DNA of 64,000 nucleotides from assembly GCA_938027685.1 (NCBI GenBank), contig CALJAM010000003.1, positions 1-64,000 of the forward strand, in the 5' to 3' direction. Made by a program: the position numbers and the translations under genes. Each line of letters opens with the position of its first letter. Position 1 is the stretch's first letter. This stretch comes from an uncultured Bryobacteraceae bacterium (GTDB taxonomy: Bacteria > Acidobacteriota > Terriglobia > Bryobacterales > Bryobacteraceae). The notes under the pieces were generated by a model that made no database searches, was not told where the DNA came from, and saw nothing but the letters and a program-made list of their open reading frames with translations. Below, piece by piece: positions 54,942 through 64,000 of this stretch.

Positions 54942-56054
54942 ATGAGGATCAAGTCCTACTTCGTACCTGACGTGGCGGCGGCGCTAAGGCTGGCCCGCCA
55001 GGAACTGGGGCCTGAAGCCGTGCTGCTGGAGACGCGGCCCGCGCCGCAGGAAGCCGCGCATCTGGGCCGCTATGAAGTGATTTTTGCCACGTCGCCCTCC
55101 GCGCTCGAGAGATCGCAGCCTGCGGGGAGCGCCGAGGATGGCGATCGGGCGCTCGAGTCCCTCATACGCGAGGTGGGGCGGCTGCGCCGCGAACTGGAAC
55201 GGGTTCGCGCCAGCATGGCCCGCGCGAATCTGCTCGCCGGCCCCGTCACCGGCGCCGACGAGGGACGGCTGCTCGCGGGGCTGCTGGAAGCCGAGCTGGA
55301 GCCGGACCTGGCGCGCGAGGTCCTGGAGGCCGCACGGGCGCGTTCGAGCTCCTTGGGCCTCGAGCTCCAGCAGGCCGTCGAAGACGAGCTGGCTTCCCGC
55401 TGCGCGACGGACGGTCGCATAGGCAGGCGCGGTCAGGGCGCACGCGTGGTCGCACTGGTAGGCCCCAGCGGATCGGGAAAGACGACCACGCTGGTAAAGC
55501 TGGCGGTGCGCGAGGGCATTGCGCAGCGCCAGTCGGTCGAGTTGTTGAGCCTGGATAACTACCGCGTGGGCGGAGCGGAACAGCTCCGGCAGTTCGCCGC
55601 CATTCTCGGCTTGCCCTTTCGGGCCGTCACCAGCGGGCACGGCCTGGAGCAGGCGCTGCGCGAATCCGTGCGTAAGGATCTGGTGCTGATCGACACCCCC
55701 GGTTTCAATGCCGCCGAACAGGAGGAGGCGGCGGAAATGGCCCGGTGGCTGTGCAGCCAGCCGGAGCTGGAATGCCACCTGGTCCTAACCTCTTCGACCC
55801 GACCTGCCGATCTATGGCGTGTGGCTGAACGGTTCGAGCCTTTCCGGGCGTCGAAGCTGATCTTCACCCGTTTGGACGAGGCCGGTTCGTGCGGAGCGCT
55901 CTGGAGCCTGATGATGCGTTTGGCCAAGCCGGTTTCGTTCCTGTGCGGCGGACAGCGGATCCCGGAAGACATCGAAGCGGCCACAGCGGTCCGCATGCTC
56001 GAGCTGCTGGGGCTTAAAGGCTGCCTCCACCGCGCCGTAGGGGCCGCGGCCTGA
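54942..56054 (+). CDS. flhF: Flagellar biosynthesis GTPase FlhF
   Basis: A 370-residue SRP-type GTPase. It begins MRIKSYFVPDVAAALRLARQELG; the NG domain has VALVGPSGSGKTTTLVKLAV near residue 173 and LIDTPGFNAAEQEEA. The middle N-terminal region is a basic/acidic linker. FlhF places the flagellum at the pole. Its usual partner FlhG is not found between flhF and fliA, although this is the normal place. Confidence 0.93.
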   Translation: MRIKSYFVPDVAAALRLARQELGPEAVLLETRPAPQEAAHLGRYEVIFATSPSALERSQPAGSAEDGDRALESLIREVGRLRRELERVRASMARANLLAGPVTGADEGRLLAGLLEAELEPDLAREVLEAARARSSSLGLELQQAVEDELASRCATDGRIGRRGQGARVVALVGPSGSGKTTTLVKLAVREGIAQRQSVELLSLDNYRVGGAEQLRQFAAILGLPFRAVTSGHGLEQALRESVRKDLVLIDTPGFNAAEQEEAAEMARWLCSQPELECHLVLTSSTRPADLWRVAERFEPFRASKLIFTRLDEAGSCGALWSLMMRLAKPVSFLCGGQRIPEDIEAATAVRMLELLGLKGCLHRAVGAAA

Positions 56055-56576
56055 GGCGGGCAACAGCCTGGGGGCGCCCGGGCAAGGCCGACCTGCTTCG
56101 CGCATCCGGCAGGTCTGGCCGCAGTCGGTGGGGCTTGGAGCCAGCCGGCGGAGCAACCCGGCGGGACGGGCGCGGCAGCGGCGCGGGCAGGGAAGGGCGA
56201 AGGAGGGCCCGTCTGCGGGCTCGCCCGGCCGTGGTCCTTGGGCTGAGCGATAGCCGGCAGCAAGCCCGCGGAACGACCAACGCCCTCCGCGATGAGCCAA
56301 GAGGGCCGCGAGTCTCGGTTGACGGAAGGTGCACCAGAGAGGACCGCAGCCGGAGGTAAAAGGCAGAGACGGCCGAGGAGCAACGACGGCGACAGAGGCC
56401 GACGGGCCGGAGGGCGAGACCAGCGGCGACAGCTGCGTAGCGCGATGGCGTAAGGAAGGAGCAGCCCCGTGGGGACAGGAGCCAGGTCAGGGACGGCGAA
56501 ACGTGCAGTGCCAGGAGCTACGGTCACTCCGCCGAGCGGCGCGGGGGCACCCTCGGCAGGGTCCGGCAGGCGGTCC
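56055..56576. other. Gap between flhF and fliA, no recognised gene
   Basis: 522 bases in an otherwise closely packed operon. The right part is purine-rich (G/A), and I could find no MinD/ParA-type motif (FlhG) in any frame. A 53-codon frame begins MSQEGRESRL at 56292 but is unlike a known protein. A TTGACG hexamer near 56321 could belong to a promoter for fliA. Confidence 0.45.
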
Positions 56577-57377
56577 ATGCCCGTTCAGTCGGAAGACCGC
56601 ACGGCGCCGAGTGCCGGCCTTGCGGTCTCCTACCAGACCGCCGCGCAGACCAGCGCTGAGGAAAGGGAACGGCTGATCCTCGAGCACCTACCCCAAGTAA
56701 GGCTGATCGCACGCCGGATCCACGAGAAGCTGCCCGAAAGCGTCAGCCTGGAAGATTTGATCTCGACCGGCATTCTCGGCTTAATCTCGGCCATTGACAA
56801 TTTCGATCCCAGTCTCAACGTCAAGCTCAAGACGTACGCGGAGTACAAGATTCGGGGCGCGATCCTGGACACGCTGCGCGGGCTGGATTGGGCGCCCCGG
56901 CAAAAACGCAAGAAGGCCAAGCAGATCGAGGCGGCCATCGCCTCCGCCGAACGCAGGCTGCACCGGGCCCCGGAGGAAGAGGAAATCGCGCGCGAGCTGG
57001 GATTGACGCTCGAGGAGTATCACGATTGGCTGACGGAAGTGCGGGGCGTCAGCCTGGGGCGGCTGGAACAAGCGCGCGGGGATGAGGAGGGCCGCGATCT
57101 GCTGAAATTCGTGGCGGACACCGAGGACGGCTGGCCGTCCCGCATTCTGGAGCGAGCCGAGCTGGAGCGGCTCCTGGCCGAAGGGATCCGGCAGATGCCG
57201 GCCATCGAGCGCACCGTTTTGAGCCTGTACTATTACGAGGAACTCACGCTGCGGGAGATAGCGGCCATAGTCAACCTGCACGAATCGCGCATCTCGCAGT
57301 TGAAGTCGCAGGCCATCCTGCGGCTGCGCGCTTGGCTCGAAAAACGCTGGCCCATGGAGCGGAGGTCCGAGCGATGA
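56577..57377 (+). CDS. fliA: RNA polymerase sigma factor FliA (sigma28)
   Basis: A 266-residue sigma28 from the ATG at 56577 (longer frames are low-complexity). Region 2: LEHLPQVRLIARRIHEKLPESVSLEDLISTGILGLISAIDNFD, and YAEYKIRGAILDTLRGLDWAPRQ. Region 4: AIERTVLSLYYYEELTLREIAAIVNLHESRISQLKSQAI with a helix-turn-helix. It would read the TAAA-N15-GCCGATAA promoters found before flgM and cheY. It overlaps the next gene by ATGA. Confidence 0.95.
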   Translation: MPVQSEDRTAPSAGLAVSYQTAAQTSAEERERLILEHLPQVRLIARRIHEKLPESVSLEDLISTGILGLISAIDNFDPSLNVKLKTYAEYKIRGAILDTLRGLDWAPRQKRKKAKQIEAAIASAERRLHRAPEEEEIARELGLTLEEYHDWLTEVRGVSLGRLEQARGDEEGRDLLKFVADTEDGWPSRILERAELERLLAEGIRQMPAIERTVLSLYYYEELTLREIAAIVNLHESRISQLKSQAILRLRAWLEKRWPMERRSER

Positions 57378-58255
57378 GCCAGGCGGGCGCTGCCGGCAGG
57401 ACCGCCCTTCGGGAGTGGCTGACGGAAACCCTCGCCCAGCATCTGGGCGAAGCCCTCGAATTGATGACGGGTGAGACCGCCCAGGTGGCGTGGACCACCT
57501 CGGAGGCCGAACCGCCGCCGGAGGGGACGACCTGGTGGCGGCAGAGTTTCAGCCTGGGGGCGGCAGCCGAGGTCTGGATCGGGGCGCCCGAAGTCAGTTG
57601 GAGCGAAATCGGCGCCCATGTGTTGCGGGCTGCAGGCATCGAGCCTACCGCAGAAAGCGACCGCCAGAACACCTTCCGCGAAATCCTGGGGCAAGCTTTC
57701 GCGAGCCTGGCGCGCACGTTGAGCGATCGCACCGGCCGGGAGGTCGTCGCGGAGGAGGGGGCGGAGTCGCAACCACCTGAGGCGCCGGAAACCAGCTCGG
57801 TGGTGGACCTTACGCTCAGCGACGGCGCACCGCTGTCGCTGTGGGTGTTCTTCTCCGAGCACCTGCTGGCCGCGCTCCAGCAGCCGACCGACGAAGAGCA
57901 GTCGACCGCCGTCGCGCAGCAACAGGATGAGCCGATCACGCCGGCGCACGAGGACTTCGAGAATGTCGTACCTCCACCGCCGGCGGGCGGGCGGGGACGC
58001 ACACTGGACCTGTTGCTGGAAGTCGAGATGCCGGTTTCGGTTTCCTTCGGGCGCACCCAACTCCCCCTGCGCGATGTGCTGAAGCTGACCACGGGCTCGA
58101 TCATCGAGCTGAACCGTACGGTCAACGAGCCGGTCGAAATCATCGTGAACAATTGTGTGATCGCGCGCGGCGAGGTCGTGGTGATCGAGGGCAATTACGG
58201 GGTTCGCATCCAGCAGATCATCAGCCGTCAGGAGCGGCTGCGGACTCTCAGGTAG
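57374..58255 (+). CDS. FliN/FliY-like protein with C-terminal SpoA domain
   Basis: A 293-residue protein whose ATG overlaps the fliA stop and follows GGAGG. The last 80 residues form a SpoA domain: LLLEVEMPVSVSFGRTQLPLRDVL and GEVVVIEGNYGVRIQQIIS. The first 180 residues have a CheC-like look (LGEALELMTGETAQVAW, REILGQAFASLARTLSDR) but no clear E-x2-N phosphatase site. It resembles FliY, with the phosphatase part probably inactive, and is the second FliN-type protein here. Confidence 0.75.
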   Translation: MSQAGAAGRTALREWLTETLAQHLGEALELMTGETAQVAWTTSEAEPPPEGTTWWRQSFSLGAAAEVWIGAPEVSWSEIGAHVLRAAGIEPTAESDRQNTFREILGQAFASLARTLSDRTGREVVAEEGAESQPPEAPETSSVVDLTLSDGAPLSLWVFFSEHLLAALQQPTDEEQSTAVAQQQDEPITPAHEDFENVVPPPPAGGRGRTLDLLLEVEMPVSVSFGRTQLPLRDVLKLTTGSIIELNRTVNEPVEIIVNNCVIARGEVVVIEGNYGVRIQQIISRQERLRTLR

Positions 58256-58419
58256 CAGCCGGGCTAACCTGTGCCGAATGCGGTCGGGACGATGGTGACG
58301 CAGGGCAAACACCGCAGGTTTCACGGCGGTGAGTTGCACGGGATTAAGGCTGTGGTTCGCGAGGCCGTAACGCATGGCAAGCGGCGGATGCGCCAACCGA
58401 AAGCAGCGAGGTTGGGCCG

Positions 58420-58860
58420 ATGACGGTGGTCGCGCTGTTAGGACTGGTGGCCGCGGGGCTCGTGTTGTGCCTGCTGCTATTCCTGTTCGCCAAGGTGGAA
58501 CTGGCACGGTTGAGCCGCCGTTCAGAAAACGAAACCCGGCAACTGCACGACATGATCGAAGCCCTGCGCCGGAGCTTCGCGGAGATCGAACTCACGGTGC
58601 GGGACATCGAGGAACGCACCGGCGTGCTGGTGCCGCCCACTCCCCCGCCCTCCGGCCTGAATCTGACGACCCGGGCGCAAGCGCTGCGCATGCTGCGGCG
58701 GGGCGAAACACCGGATAGGATCGCCGCTGCTCTACAAGTGCCGGAAAACGAGATCCGGCTGCTTGAAAAAGTCCAGCAGTTGGCGGCGGGGCAAGCCTCC
58801 CGAGCTGACGCGGCGGACCGTCATGGCCCTCGGCGGGAAGCGCCGGCGACAAATTCCTGA
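58420..58860 (+). CDS. Membrane-anchored coiled-coil protein (DUF2802/SwrB-like)
   Basis: A 146-residue protein with one N-terminal helix (VVALLGLVAAGLVLCLLLFLFA), a coiled coil (ELARLSRRSENETRQLHDMIEALRRSF), and a C-terminal helix-turn-helix-like part RAQALRMLRRGETPDRIAAALQVPENEIRLLEKVQQL. This layout matches small proteins at the end of flagellar clusters (DUF2802, DUF6115, SwrB) that affect flagellar assembly. It sits 164 bp after the FliY-like gene. Confidence 0.65.
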   Translation: MTVVALLGLVAAGLVLCLLLFLFAKVELARLSRRSENETRQLHDMIEALRRSFAEIELTVRDIEERTGVLVPPTPPPSGLNLTTRAQALRMLRRGETPDRIAAALQVPENEIRLLEKVQQLAAGQASRADAADRHGPRREAPATNS

Positions 58861-59056
58861 CAGCAGGCGACTCCCGCTCTCGACGCACGAGTCTGCGCAT
58901 GACAGGCGCCCACAGGCGGCATCGGGGCTTGCTTCCGCAAGCTCCTCTTTGTGAGCCACGGCAAAATCCCACGGGCGATTCAGAGACGCGAAACGCCGCC
59001 CGCCGCGACTTGCGGGAGCCCCCGTTATCGAGCCCGAAGAATCGCTCGGGCGGTTC

Positions 59057-59977
59057 TCACGCCGGCCGCCTTTTCCAATCCTCCAGCGTGGGACCCGCGA
59101 CGGCCGCAGCTCGTTGCCTGAGACGGTCCATCTCCGTGGGCGTCAACGGCTGGAATTCGCACGCGAAACGCACGTCGTCCTCGATCTGGCCCAAGGTGAC
59201 GGCGCCAACCACGACGATGCTGACGGGCAGACTCAGCACGTAATAGAGGCATTCGCGAGCGCTGAGCACGCTCATCAGACGTGCGTTGGCGAAGGGCTTC
59301 ATGGCTTGAATCGCCAGCCCGCGATCCCTGGCCGGCGGCAGCGCCTTTTGTTCGAAACTCAGGAACGAAGGGTCGGCGGCATGCAACGGCATGAAGACGG
59401 AATCGAAGCCCTCGTAGCGACGCAGGAGCTCGACCAGCACATCCGGATCATGGTGTGCGGTGACGCCGATAAACCGGCACTTGCCCGCTTTCTTTGCGGC
59501 CTCGAAGGCCTCGATGGCGCCCCCCGGCGCGAGGATCTGCTCGATCTCGCTCATCTCGCTGACGGCGTGCACCTGCCAGAGGTCCACGTAGTCGGTACGA
59601 AGGGCCCTGAGCGAGGCTTCCAACTCGGCTTCGGCGGCCTTGCGCGACCGGGCGGTGGTCTTGGTCGTCAGGAAAATTTCCTTGCGGACGGGCGCTAGGA
59701 CGTCGCCGAAGACCTCTTCGGAACGGCCGTCCCAATAAGAGCGGGCGTTGTCGAAGAAATTGATGCCCAGCTCCCAGGCTCGCCTCACTACCTGCCGCGC
59801 CTCGTCGCGGCTGATCATGGCGAGGCGGCCGCCTGCCATGCCGATGACGGTCACCTCGACGCCGGTCTTGCCGAACTTGCGTTTGGGGATGTCGCCCGGC
59901 TTGAGCGAGGCGGTGGCGAGCGAGCTGCCGCCCGCGAGCGCGCCCACAATTCTGCCCACGAAGCTTCGACGTTGCAT
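59057..59977 (-). CDS. Aldo/keto reductase, Tat-exported
   Basis: A 306-residue AKR with a twin-Arg start (MQRRSFVGRIVGALAGGSSLATA). The barrel has FGKTGVEVTVIGMAG, FFDNARSYWDGRSEEVFGDVL (Asp and Tyr of the catalytic set), and VDLWQVHAV (His). The NADPH-pocket C-terminal part is in VVVGAVTLGQIEDDVRF. It reduces an aldehyde or ketone outside the cytoplasm, which is unusual for NADPH-dependent AKRs. Confidence 0.85.
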   Translation of the reverse strand: MQRRSFVGRIVGALAGGSSLATASLKPGDIPKRKFGKTGVEVTVIGMAGGRLAMISRDEARQVVRRAWELGINFFDNARSYWDGRSEEVFGDVLAPVRKEIFLTTKTTARSRKAAEAELEASLRALRTDYVDLWQVHAVSEMSEIEQILAPGGAIEAFEAAKKAGKCRFIGVTAHHDPDVLVELLRRYEGFDSVFMPLHAADPSFLSFEQKALPPARDRGLAIQAMKPFANARLMSVLSARECLYYVLSLPVSIVVVGAVTLGQIEDDVRFACEFQPLTPTEMDRLRQRAAAVAGPTLEDWKRRPA

Positions 59978-59995
59978 CTAGCCCCTCCCTTCGAA

Positions 59996-60940
59996 CTATC
60001 GTACCGCGGCCGGGGCCCAGCGTTCGCAAAACCAGCGGTAGGTCAGCTCGATGCCCTCGCGCAGACTGATGCGGTGACGCCAACCGAGCGCGTGCAGGCG
60101 GGAAACATCCAGAAGTTTTCGCGGCGTACCGTCCGGCATGGAAGGATCAAAGACGATCTCGCCTGGAAAGCCGACCACCGCCCGCACCAGCTCGGCCAAT
60201 TCGCGAATGCTCAGATCCTCCCCGGTGCCGACGTTGATCGGATCCTCGCCGTCATAGCGCTCCATCAGGAAAAGCGCGGCATCGGCCAAGTCGTCGACGT
60301 GCAAAAGCTCGCGTCGGGGCGTTCCGGTGCCCCACAGTACGACCTTCGGCGAGGCAGCCAGTTTGGCCTCGTGGAACTTGCGGATCATGGCCGGCAGCAC
60401 GTGCGAGGTCTCCAGATCGAAGTTGTCGCCGGGCCCGTAGAGGTTGGTCGGCATCAGGCTGATCGCGTTGAATCCGTACTGGCGGCGGTAGGCGCGACAC
60501 ATCTCGAGGCCCGCGATCTTGGCCACAGCGTAAGGCTGGTTGGTCGGCTCGAGCGGGCCCGAGAGCAGGTATTCCTCACGAATGGGCTGCGGAGCGTGCT
60601 TGGGGTAGATGCAGGAGGAACCGAGGAACAGCAGCTTGCGCACGCCGTGGCGCCAGGCGGCATGAATCACGTTGGTCTGGATGGCGAGGTTCTCGTAGAT
60701 GAACTCGGCCGGGTAGGTGCGGTTGGCATGGATTCCGCCCACGCGGGCCGCCGCCAGGAAGACGTAATCGGGCCTTTCGATCTGGAAGAAACGCTCTACC
60801 GCCGCCTGGTCCGTGAGGTCCAGCTCGCTGCGCGTACGCACGATCAGGTTGGTGAAACCGGCCCGCCGTAGGCGCCTCAGCAAGGCCGAACCGACCAGGC
60901 CACGGTGACCGGCCACGTAGATACGGCTCGCAGGCTCCAT
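59996..60940 (-). CDS. fcl: GDP-L-fucose synthase
   Basis: A 314-residue extended [23 protein letters not shown], then [25 protein letters not shown], and the catalytic Y-x3-K in [15 protein letters not shown], with [16 protein letters not shown]. It epimerises and reduces GDP-4-keto-6-deoxymannose to GDP-L-fucose. It lies 15 bp after gmd in the same operon. Confidence 0.96.
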   Translation of the reverse strand: MEPASRIYVAGHRGLVGSALLRRLRRAGFTNLIVRTRSELDLTDQAAVERFFQIERPDYVFLAAARVGGIHANRTYPAEFIYENLAIQTNVIHAAWRHGVRKLLFLGSSCIYPKHAPQPIREEYLLSGPLEPTNQPYAVAKIAGLEMCRAYRRQYGFNAISLMPTNLYGPGDNFDLETSHVLPAMIRKFHEAKLAASPKVVLWGTGTPRRELLHVDDLADAALFLMERYDGEDPINVGTGEDLSIRELAELVRAVVGFPGEIVFDPSMPDGTPRKLLDVSRLHALGWRHRISLREGIELTYRWFCERWAPAAVR

Positions 60941-60955
60941 GGCTCCATCCTCACT

Positions 60956-62005
<1,050 letters not shown>

Positions 62006-62373
62006 GTAGCTTCGCCCTATACGCTCATGAGTCAGTTTAAATCCATCTGGCGGGCCGGGCCAAGGGGTCGGCAAAATTTTGGGGGATTTCGCGCGTCAGG
62101 GCGCAAGAGTTGGGTTAGCGCGCGAAATCACCCACCCTTGGGTGGGGCGAAAGGCTCTAACTTCACGGTTTTTCAGCTCAAGGAGTTTGGAATATCGTGT
62201 GCATTAAGTAAGGGCGAATCTCGGAGCACTCTCGAAGTGGAGCAGCGGCCAGCCCTCCTCCTGACCCCCCATGGACTGATGCCCCCCAAGGCCGCTGCTC
62301 CCACCTTTTACGCGGCGCGCAGGCGAGATCCTGAGGCACGGGTGAGCACGGACGAGCAGCCAGGAGCGCACGG
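62006..62373. other. Divergent regulatory region between gmd and the hydrogenase-like operon
   Basis: 368 bases without a recognised gene. It includes an AAAATTTT block near 62073-62080, the large inverted repeats listed separately, and an AT-richer part at 62150-62210 that may carry the promoter of the downstream operon. Confidence 0.5.
62081..62146. repeat. Tandem perfect inverted repeats
   Basis: GATTTCGCGCG (62085-62095) and CGCGCGAAATC (62119-62129) are perfect 11-base inverted repeats with a 23-base loop; flanking GGG and CCC extend the stem to about 15 bases with one mismatch. Directly next to it CCCACCC-TT-GGGTGGG (62131-62146) is a second perfect palindrome. No open frame or T-run is attached. 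The structure may be an operator, a bidirectional terminator or a small RNA. Confidence 0.55.
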
Positions 62374-63492
62374 ATGAGCGAGCCTGACGCCAAGCGCGGT
62401 ACGGCGGTTTGGGTGAGTCGAGCAGGACTCAATCAGCTCATTGCAAACCTCAAGGCGCAAGGCTACCAGGTCGTCGGACCGAGGATCGCCGACGGGGCGA
62501 TCGTTTACGACGCCATCGAAGGCATCTCCGATCTGCCCTCGGGTTGGACCGAGCAGCAGGAGGCCGGCACGTACCGCCTGCGCCGGCGGGATGACGACGC
62601 CCTTTTCGGTTACAATTTGGGACCGCAGAGCTGGAAGAAATTTCTCCACCCGCCGCTGTTGCGATTCTTTGCGGCGGAACGAAACAACGGCGAGCTTCGC
62701 ATCCTGCCTTCCACTGAGCCTGCCCCGCGCTACGCTTTGCTCGGGGTGCGGGCGTGCGAACTAGCTGCCATCCAGGTGTTGGACCGCGTGTTCCTGAAAG
62801 ATGCGTTCGTGGAGCCGAACTACGCCTCCCGACGCCGTGACCTGGTGGTGATCGCGGTGCAATGCACGCGCGCCGCACCCACCTGCTTCTGCCGGTCAAT
62901 GGGGACCGGTCCCGCGGTGCGGAGCGGGTTCGATGTGGCCCTGACCGAGCTGGGCGAAGGCTTCGTGGCGCAGGCGGGCACCGAACGCGGCGAGCAACTG
63001 CTGGGATCCGTCGAGCGCGCGCCGGCCGATGAAGAGCTGATCCGGCAGGCCCAAGAAGCGGTAGAGCAAGCCGCCGCTCAAATGGTCCGCCGCATTGAAA
63101 CGCAGGATCTGGCGCGGCGGCTGCAAGAAGCTCTGGAAAGCCCACACTGGGACGACGTGGCGCGCCGATGCCTGGCTTGCGGCAACTGCACCATGGTGTG
63201 CCCGACCTGCTTCTGCACCACGGTGGAGGACACCTCCAACGTGCGGGGCAATCGCGCCGAGCGATGGCGCAAGTGGGACTCCTGCTTCACCGAAAGCTTT
63301 TCTTACATCCACGGCGGCAGCGTGCGCACATCGGTGCGCTCGCGATACAGACAATGGCTGACGCACAAGCTGTCCTGGTGGGTGGACCAGTTTGATATGT
63401 TCGGTTGCGTGGGCTGCGGGCGCTGCATCACGTGGTGTCCAGCCGGGATCGATCTGACGCAAGAGGTCAGCAAGCTGGTCGCCTCGGGGTGA
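62374..63492 (+). CDS. 4Fe-4S protein, hydrogenase/sulfhydrogenase beta-subunit-like
   Basis: A 372-residue Fe-S protein. Two cluster motifs near the C-terminus: LACGNCTMVCPTCFC (about residues 268-282) and GCVGCGRCITWCPAGID (about 347-363). The N-terminal part is the sulfhydrogenase beta-like domain with ALLGVRACELAAIQVLDRVFL and CFCRSMGTGP. In group 3 NiFe hydrogenases and related complexes this subunit passes electrons between the catalytic part and the flavin subunit. The remaining subunits lie past the window edge. Confidence 0.82.
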   Translation: MSEPDAKRGTAVWVSRAGLNQLIANLKAQGYQVVGPRIADGAIVYDAIEGISDLPSGWTEQQEAGTYRLRRRDDDALFGYNLGPQSWKKFLHPPLLRFFAAERNNGELRILPSTEPAPRYALLGVRACELAAIQVLDRVFLKDAFVEPNYASRRRDLVVIAVQCTRAAPTCFCRSMGTGPAVRSGFDVALTELGEGFVAQAGTERGEQLLGSVERAPADEELIRQAQEAVEQAAAQMVRRIETQDLARRLQEALESPHWDDVARRCLACGNCTMVCPTCFCTTVEDTSNVRGNRAERWRKWDSCFTESFSYIHGGSVRTSVRSRYRQWLTHKLSWWVDQFDMFGCVGCGRCITWCPAGIDLTQEVSKLVASG

Positions 63493-63525
63493 GGCCCGCC
63501 GGTCCGGGGTGACAGGGAGCGACCC

Positions 63526-64000
63526 ATGGAAAGCAAATCGCTAGAGGAAATTCTGCGGGAACACCCGTTTCTGCAAGGTTTCAAGCCTGAGCACATCCGT
63601 AAGATGGCCGAAATGGCTCTCGAGGTGCAGTTCGCGCGCGATCAGATCATCTTCCGCGAGGGCCAGGAGAGCGGACTGTTTTTTCTGATCCTCTCGGGCA
63701 AGGTCGCGCTGGAGGTTTCGGCGCCGGGACGGATTCTGCGCGTTCAGACTTTGGAGGCGGGGGAGGAGCTGGGCTGGTCGAGCGTATTGGGCGAAGGAGG
63801 CAAACACTTCCAGGCCCGTTCGCTCGAGACCGTGCGCGCGCTGGCGTTCGAGGGAGCGCGGTTGCGGCAGGCGTGCGAGCAGGATCCTTCCTTCGGCTAC
63901 GCGCTCATGCGACAACTGCTGAGGGTGGTGGCTGAGCGGCTGCAGGCGACGCGGCTTCAGTTGCTCGATCTCTACGCGCCCCGGGCGGCGAAACTGATAT
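63526..64000 (+). CDS. Cyclic-nucleotide-binding-domain protein, truncated by the window end
   Basis: The first 158 residues only; the reading frame stays open to the edge. A complete cNMP-binding domain is present: FLQGFKPEHIRKMAEMALEV, IIFREGQESGLFFLILSGKVALEV, and GEELGWSSVLGEGG, then ALAFEGARLRQACEQDP. Whether a Crp/Fnr DNA-binding part follows cannot be seen. In group 3b hydrogenase clusters a gene of this kind sits between the beta and gamma subunits, so a role in that complex is the best guess. Confidence 0.8.
   Translation, partial: MESKSLEEILREHPFLQGFKPEHIRKMAEMALEVQFARDQIIFREGQESGLFFLILSGKVALEVSAPGRILRVQTLEAGEELGWSSVLGEGGKHFQARSLETVRALAFEGARLRQACEQDPSFGYALMRQLLRVVAERLQATRLQLLDLYAPRAAKLI

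Noticed and set aside
56135-56360. A remnant of flhG in the flhF-fliA gap
   Set aside because: No Walker A (KGGxGKT) or other MinD motif in any of the six frames.
58256-58419. Possible c-di-GMP (GEMM-I) riboswitch before the SwrB-like gene, because of GCAGGGCAAAC
   Set aside because: The block resembles the GEMM-I core start, but the following stem (CACCGC...GCGGTG) is not followed by the required GGGACGCAAAGCC-type segment, and the upstream closing helix is absent.

Overview
The window is GC-rich, densely coded DNA from a Gram-negative bacterium, most likely an Acidobacteriota of the Solibacteres/Bryobacterales type. The lineage call is an inference from protein families: an SBBP-repeat beta-propeller with the characteristic 'PPQVLSVTPSSGSG' C-terminal module, a protein ending in a domain I read as TIGR03437 (the 'Solibacter C-terminal domain'), several Tat-type (RR) secreted sugar enzymes, and a flagellum with P- and L-ring genes (flgI, flgH), which implies an outer membrane. 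No rRNA, tRNA, CRISPR array, insertion sequence or prophage was recognised.

Layout. (1) 1-2461: a secreted SBBP propeller gene whose C-terminus is broken by two -1 frameshifts and runs off the left edge. (2) 2523-7918: a compact clpB-hsp20-lon proteostasis operon on the minus strand with a good sigma70-type promoter. (3) 8026-13251: a GNAT acetyltransferase, an unusual MPN-like/TM/TonB fusion, L-rhamnose isomerase and a lipid-A-type acyltransferase. (4) 13245-19811: a FecR-domain gene with two small downstream genes, one of them a Cys-rich 57-residue protein; divergent from it a propeller-TIGR03437 protein, an exported methyltransferase, an orphan histidine kinase and a lipoprotein of glycosidase-like propeller fold. 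(5) 19839-25497: greA, a CDP-alcohol phosphotransferase, acpS, nikR, two YtxH proteins, a CpsB-type phosphatase and a HEAT-repeat protein. (6) 25532-39716: pruA/rocA, a BrkB-type membrane protein, a GH95 alpha-fucosidase coupled to a uroporphyrinogen-decarboxylase-like protein, a ThDP enzyme, a UXS-type sugar decarboxylase, a cheY-cheB-cheR-cheX operon, a hexuronate-type MFS transporter and a Gfo/Idh oxidoreductase. (7) 40236-58860: a large flagellar locus. Its minus-strand arm is flgF-flgG-flgA-flgH-flgI-flgJ then flgM; its plus-strand arm is fliK-flgD-flgE-fliN-fliO-fliP-fliQ-fliR-flhB-flhA-flhF-fliA-fliN/fliY-like plus a SwrB/DUF2802-like protein. (8) 59057-64000: aldo/keto reductase, gmd-fcl for GDP-L-fucose, and the start of a hydrogenase/sulfhydrogenase-like operon (Fe-S beta subunit and a cyclic-nucleotide-binding protein cut by the right edge).

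How the parts work together. The flagellar locus encodes hook, rod, rings, export gate and sigma28 (FliA) with its anti-sigma FlgM. FliA-type promoters (TAAA-N15/16-GCCGATAW) can be read directly in front of flgM and in front of the cheY operon, so the sequence itself links the distant chemotaxis operon to the flagellar regulon; a third, weaker copy lies before the HEAT-repeat gene. FliF, FliG, FliM, flagellin, MotAB, CheA/W and FlhG are not in the window. Sugar metabolism (rhamnose, fucose, hexuronate-type transport, GDP-fucose and UDP-xylose-type synthesis) suggests a polysaccharide degrader that also makes decorated surface glycans. NikR and the hydrogenase-like genes are consistent with nickel-dependent hydrogen metabolism. 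Several genes have a -10 element only a few bases before the start codon, suggesting leaderless transcription.
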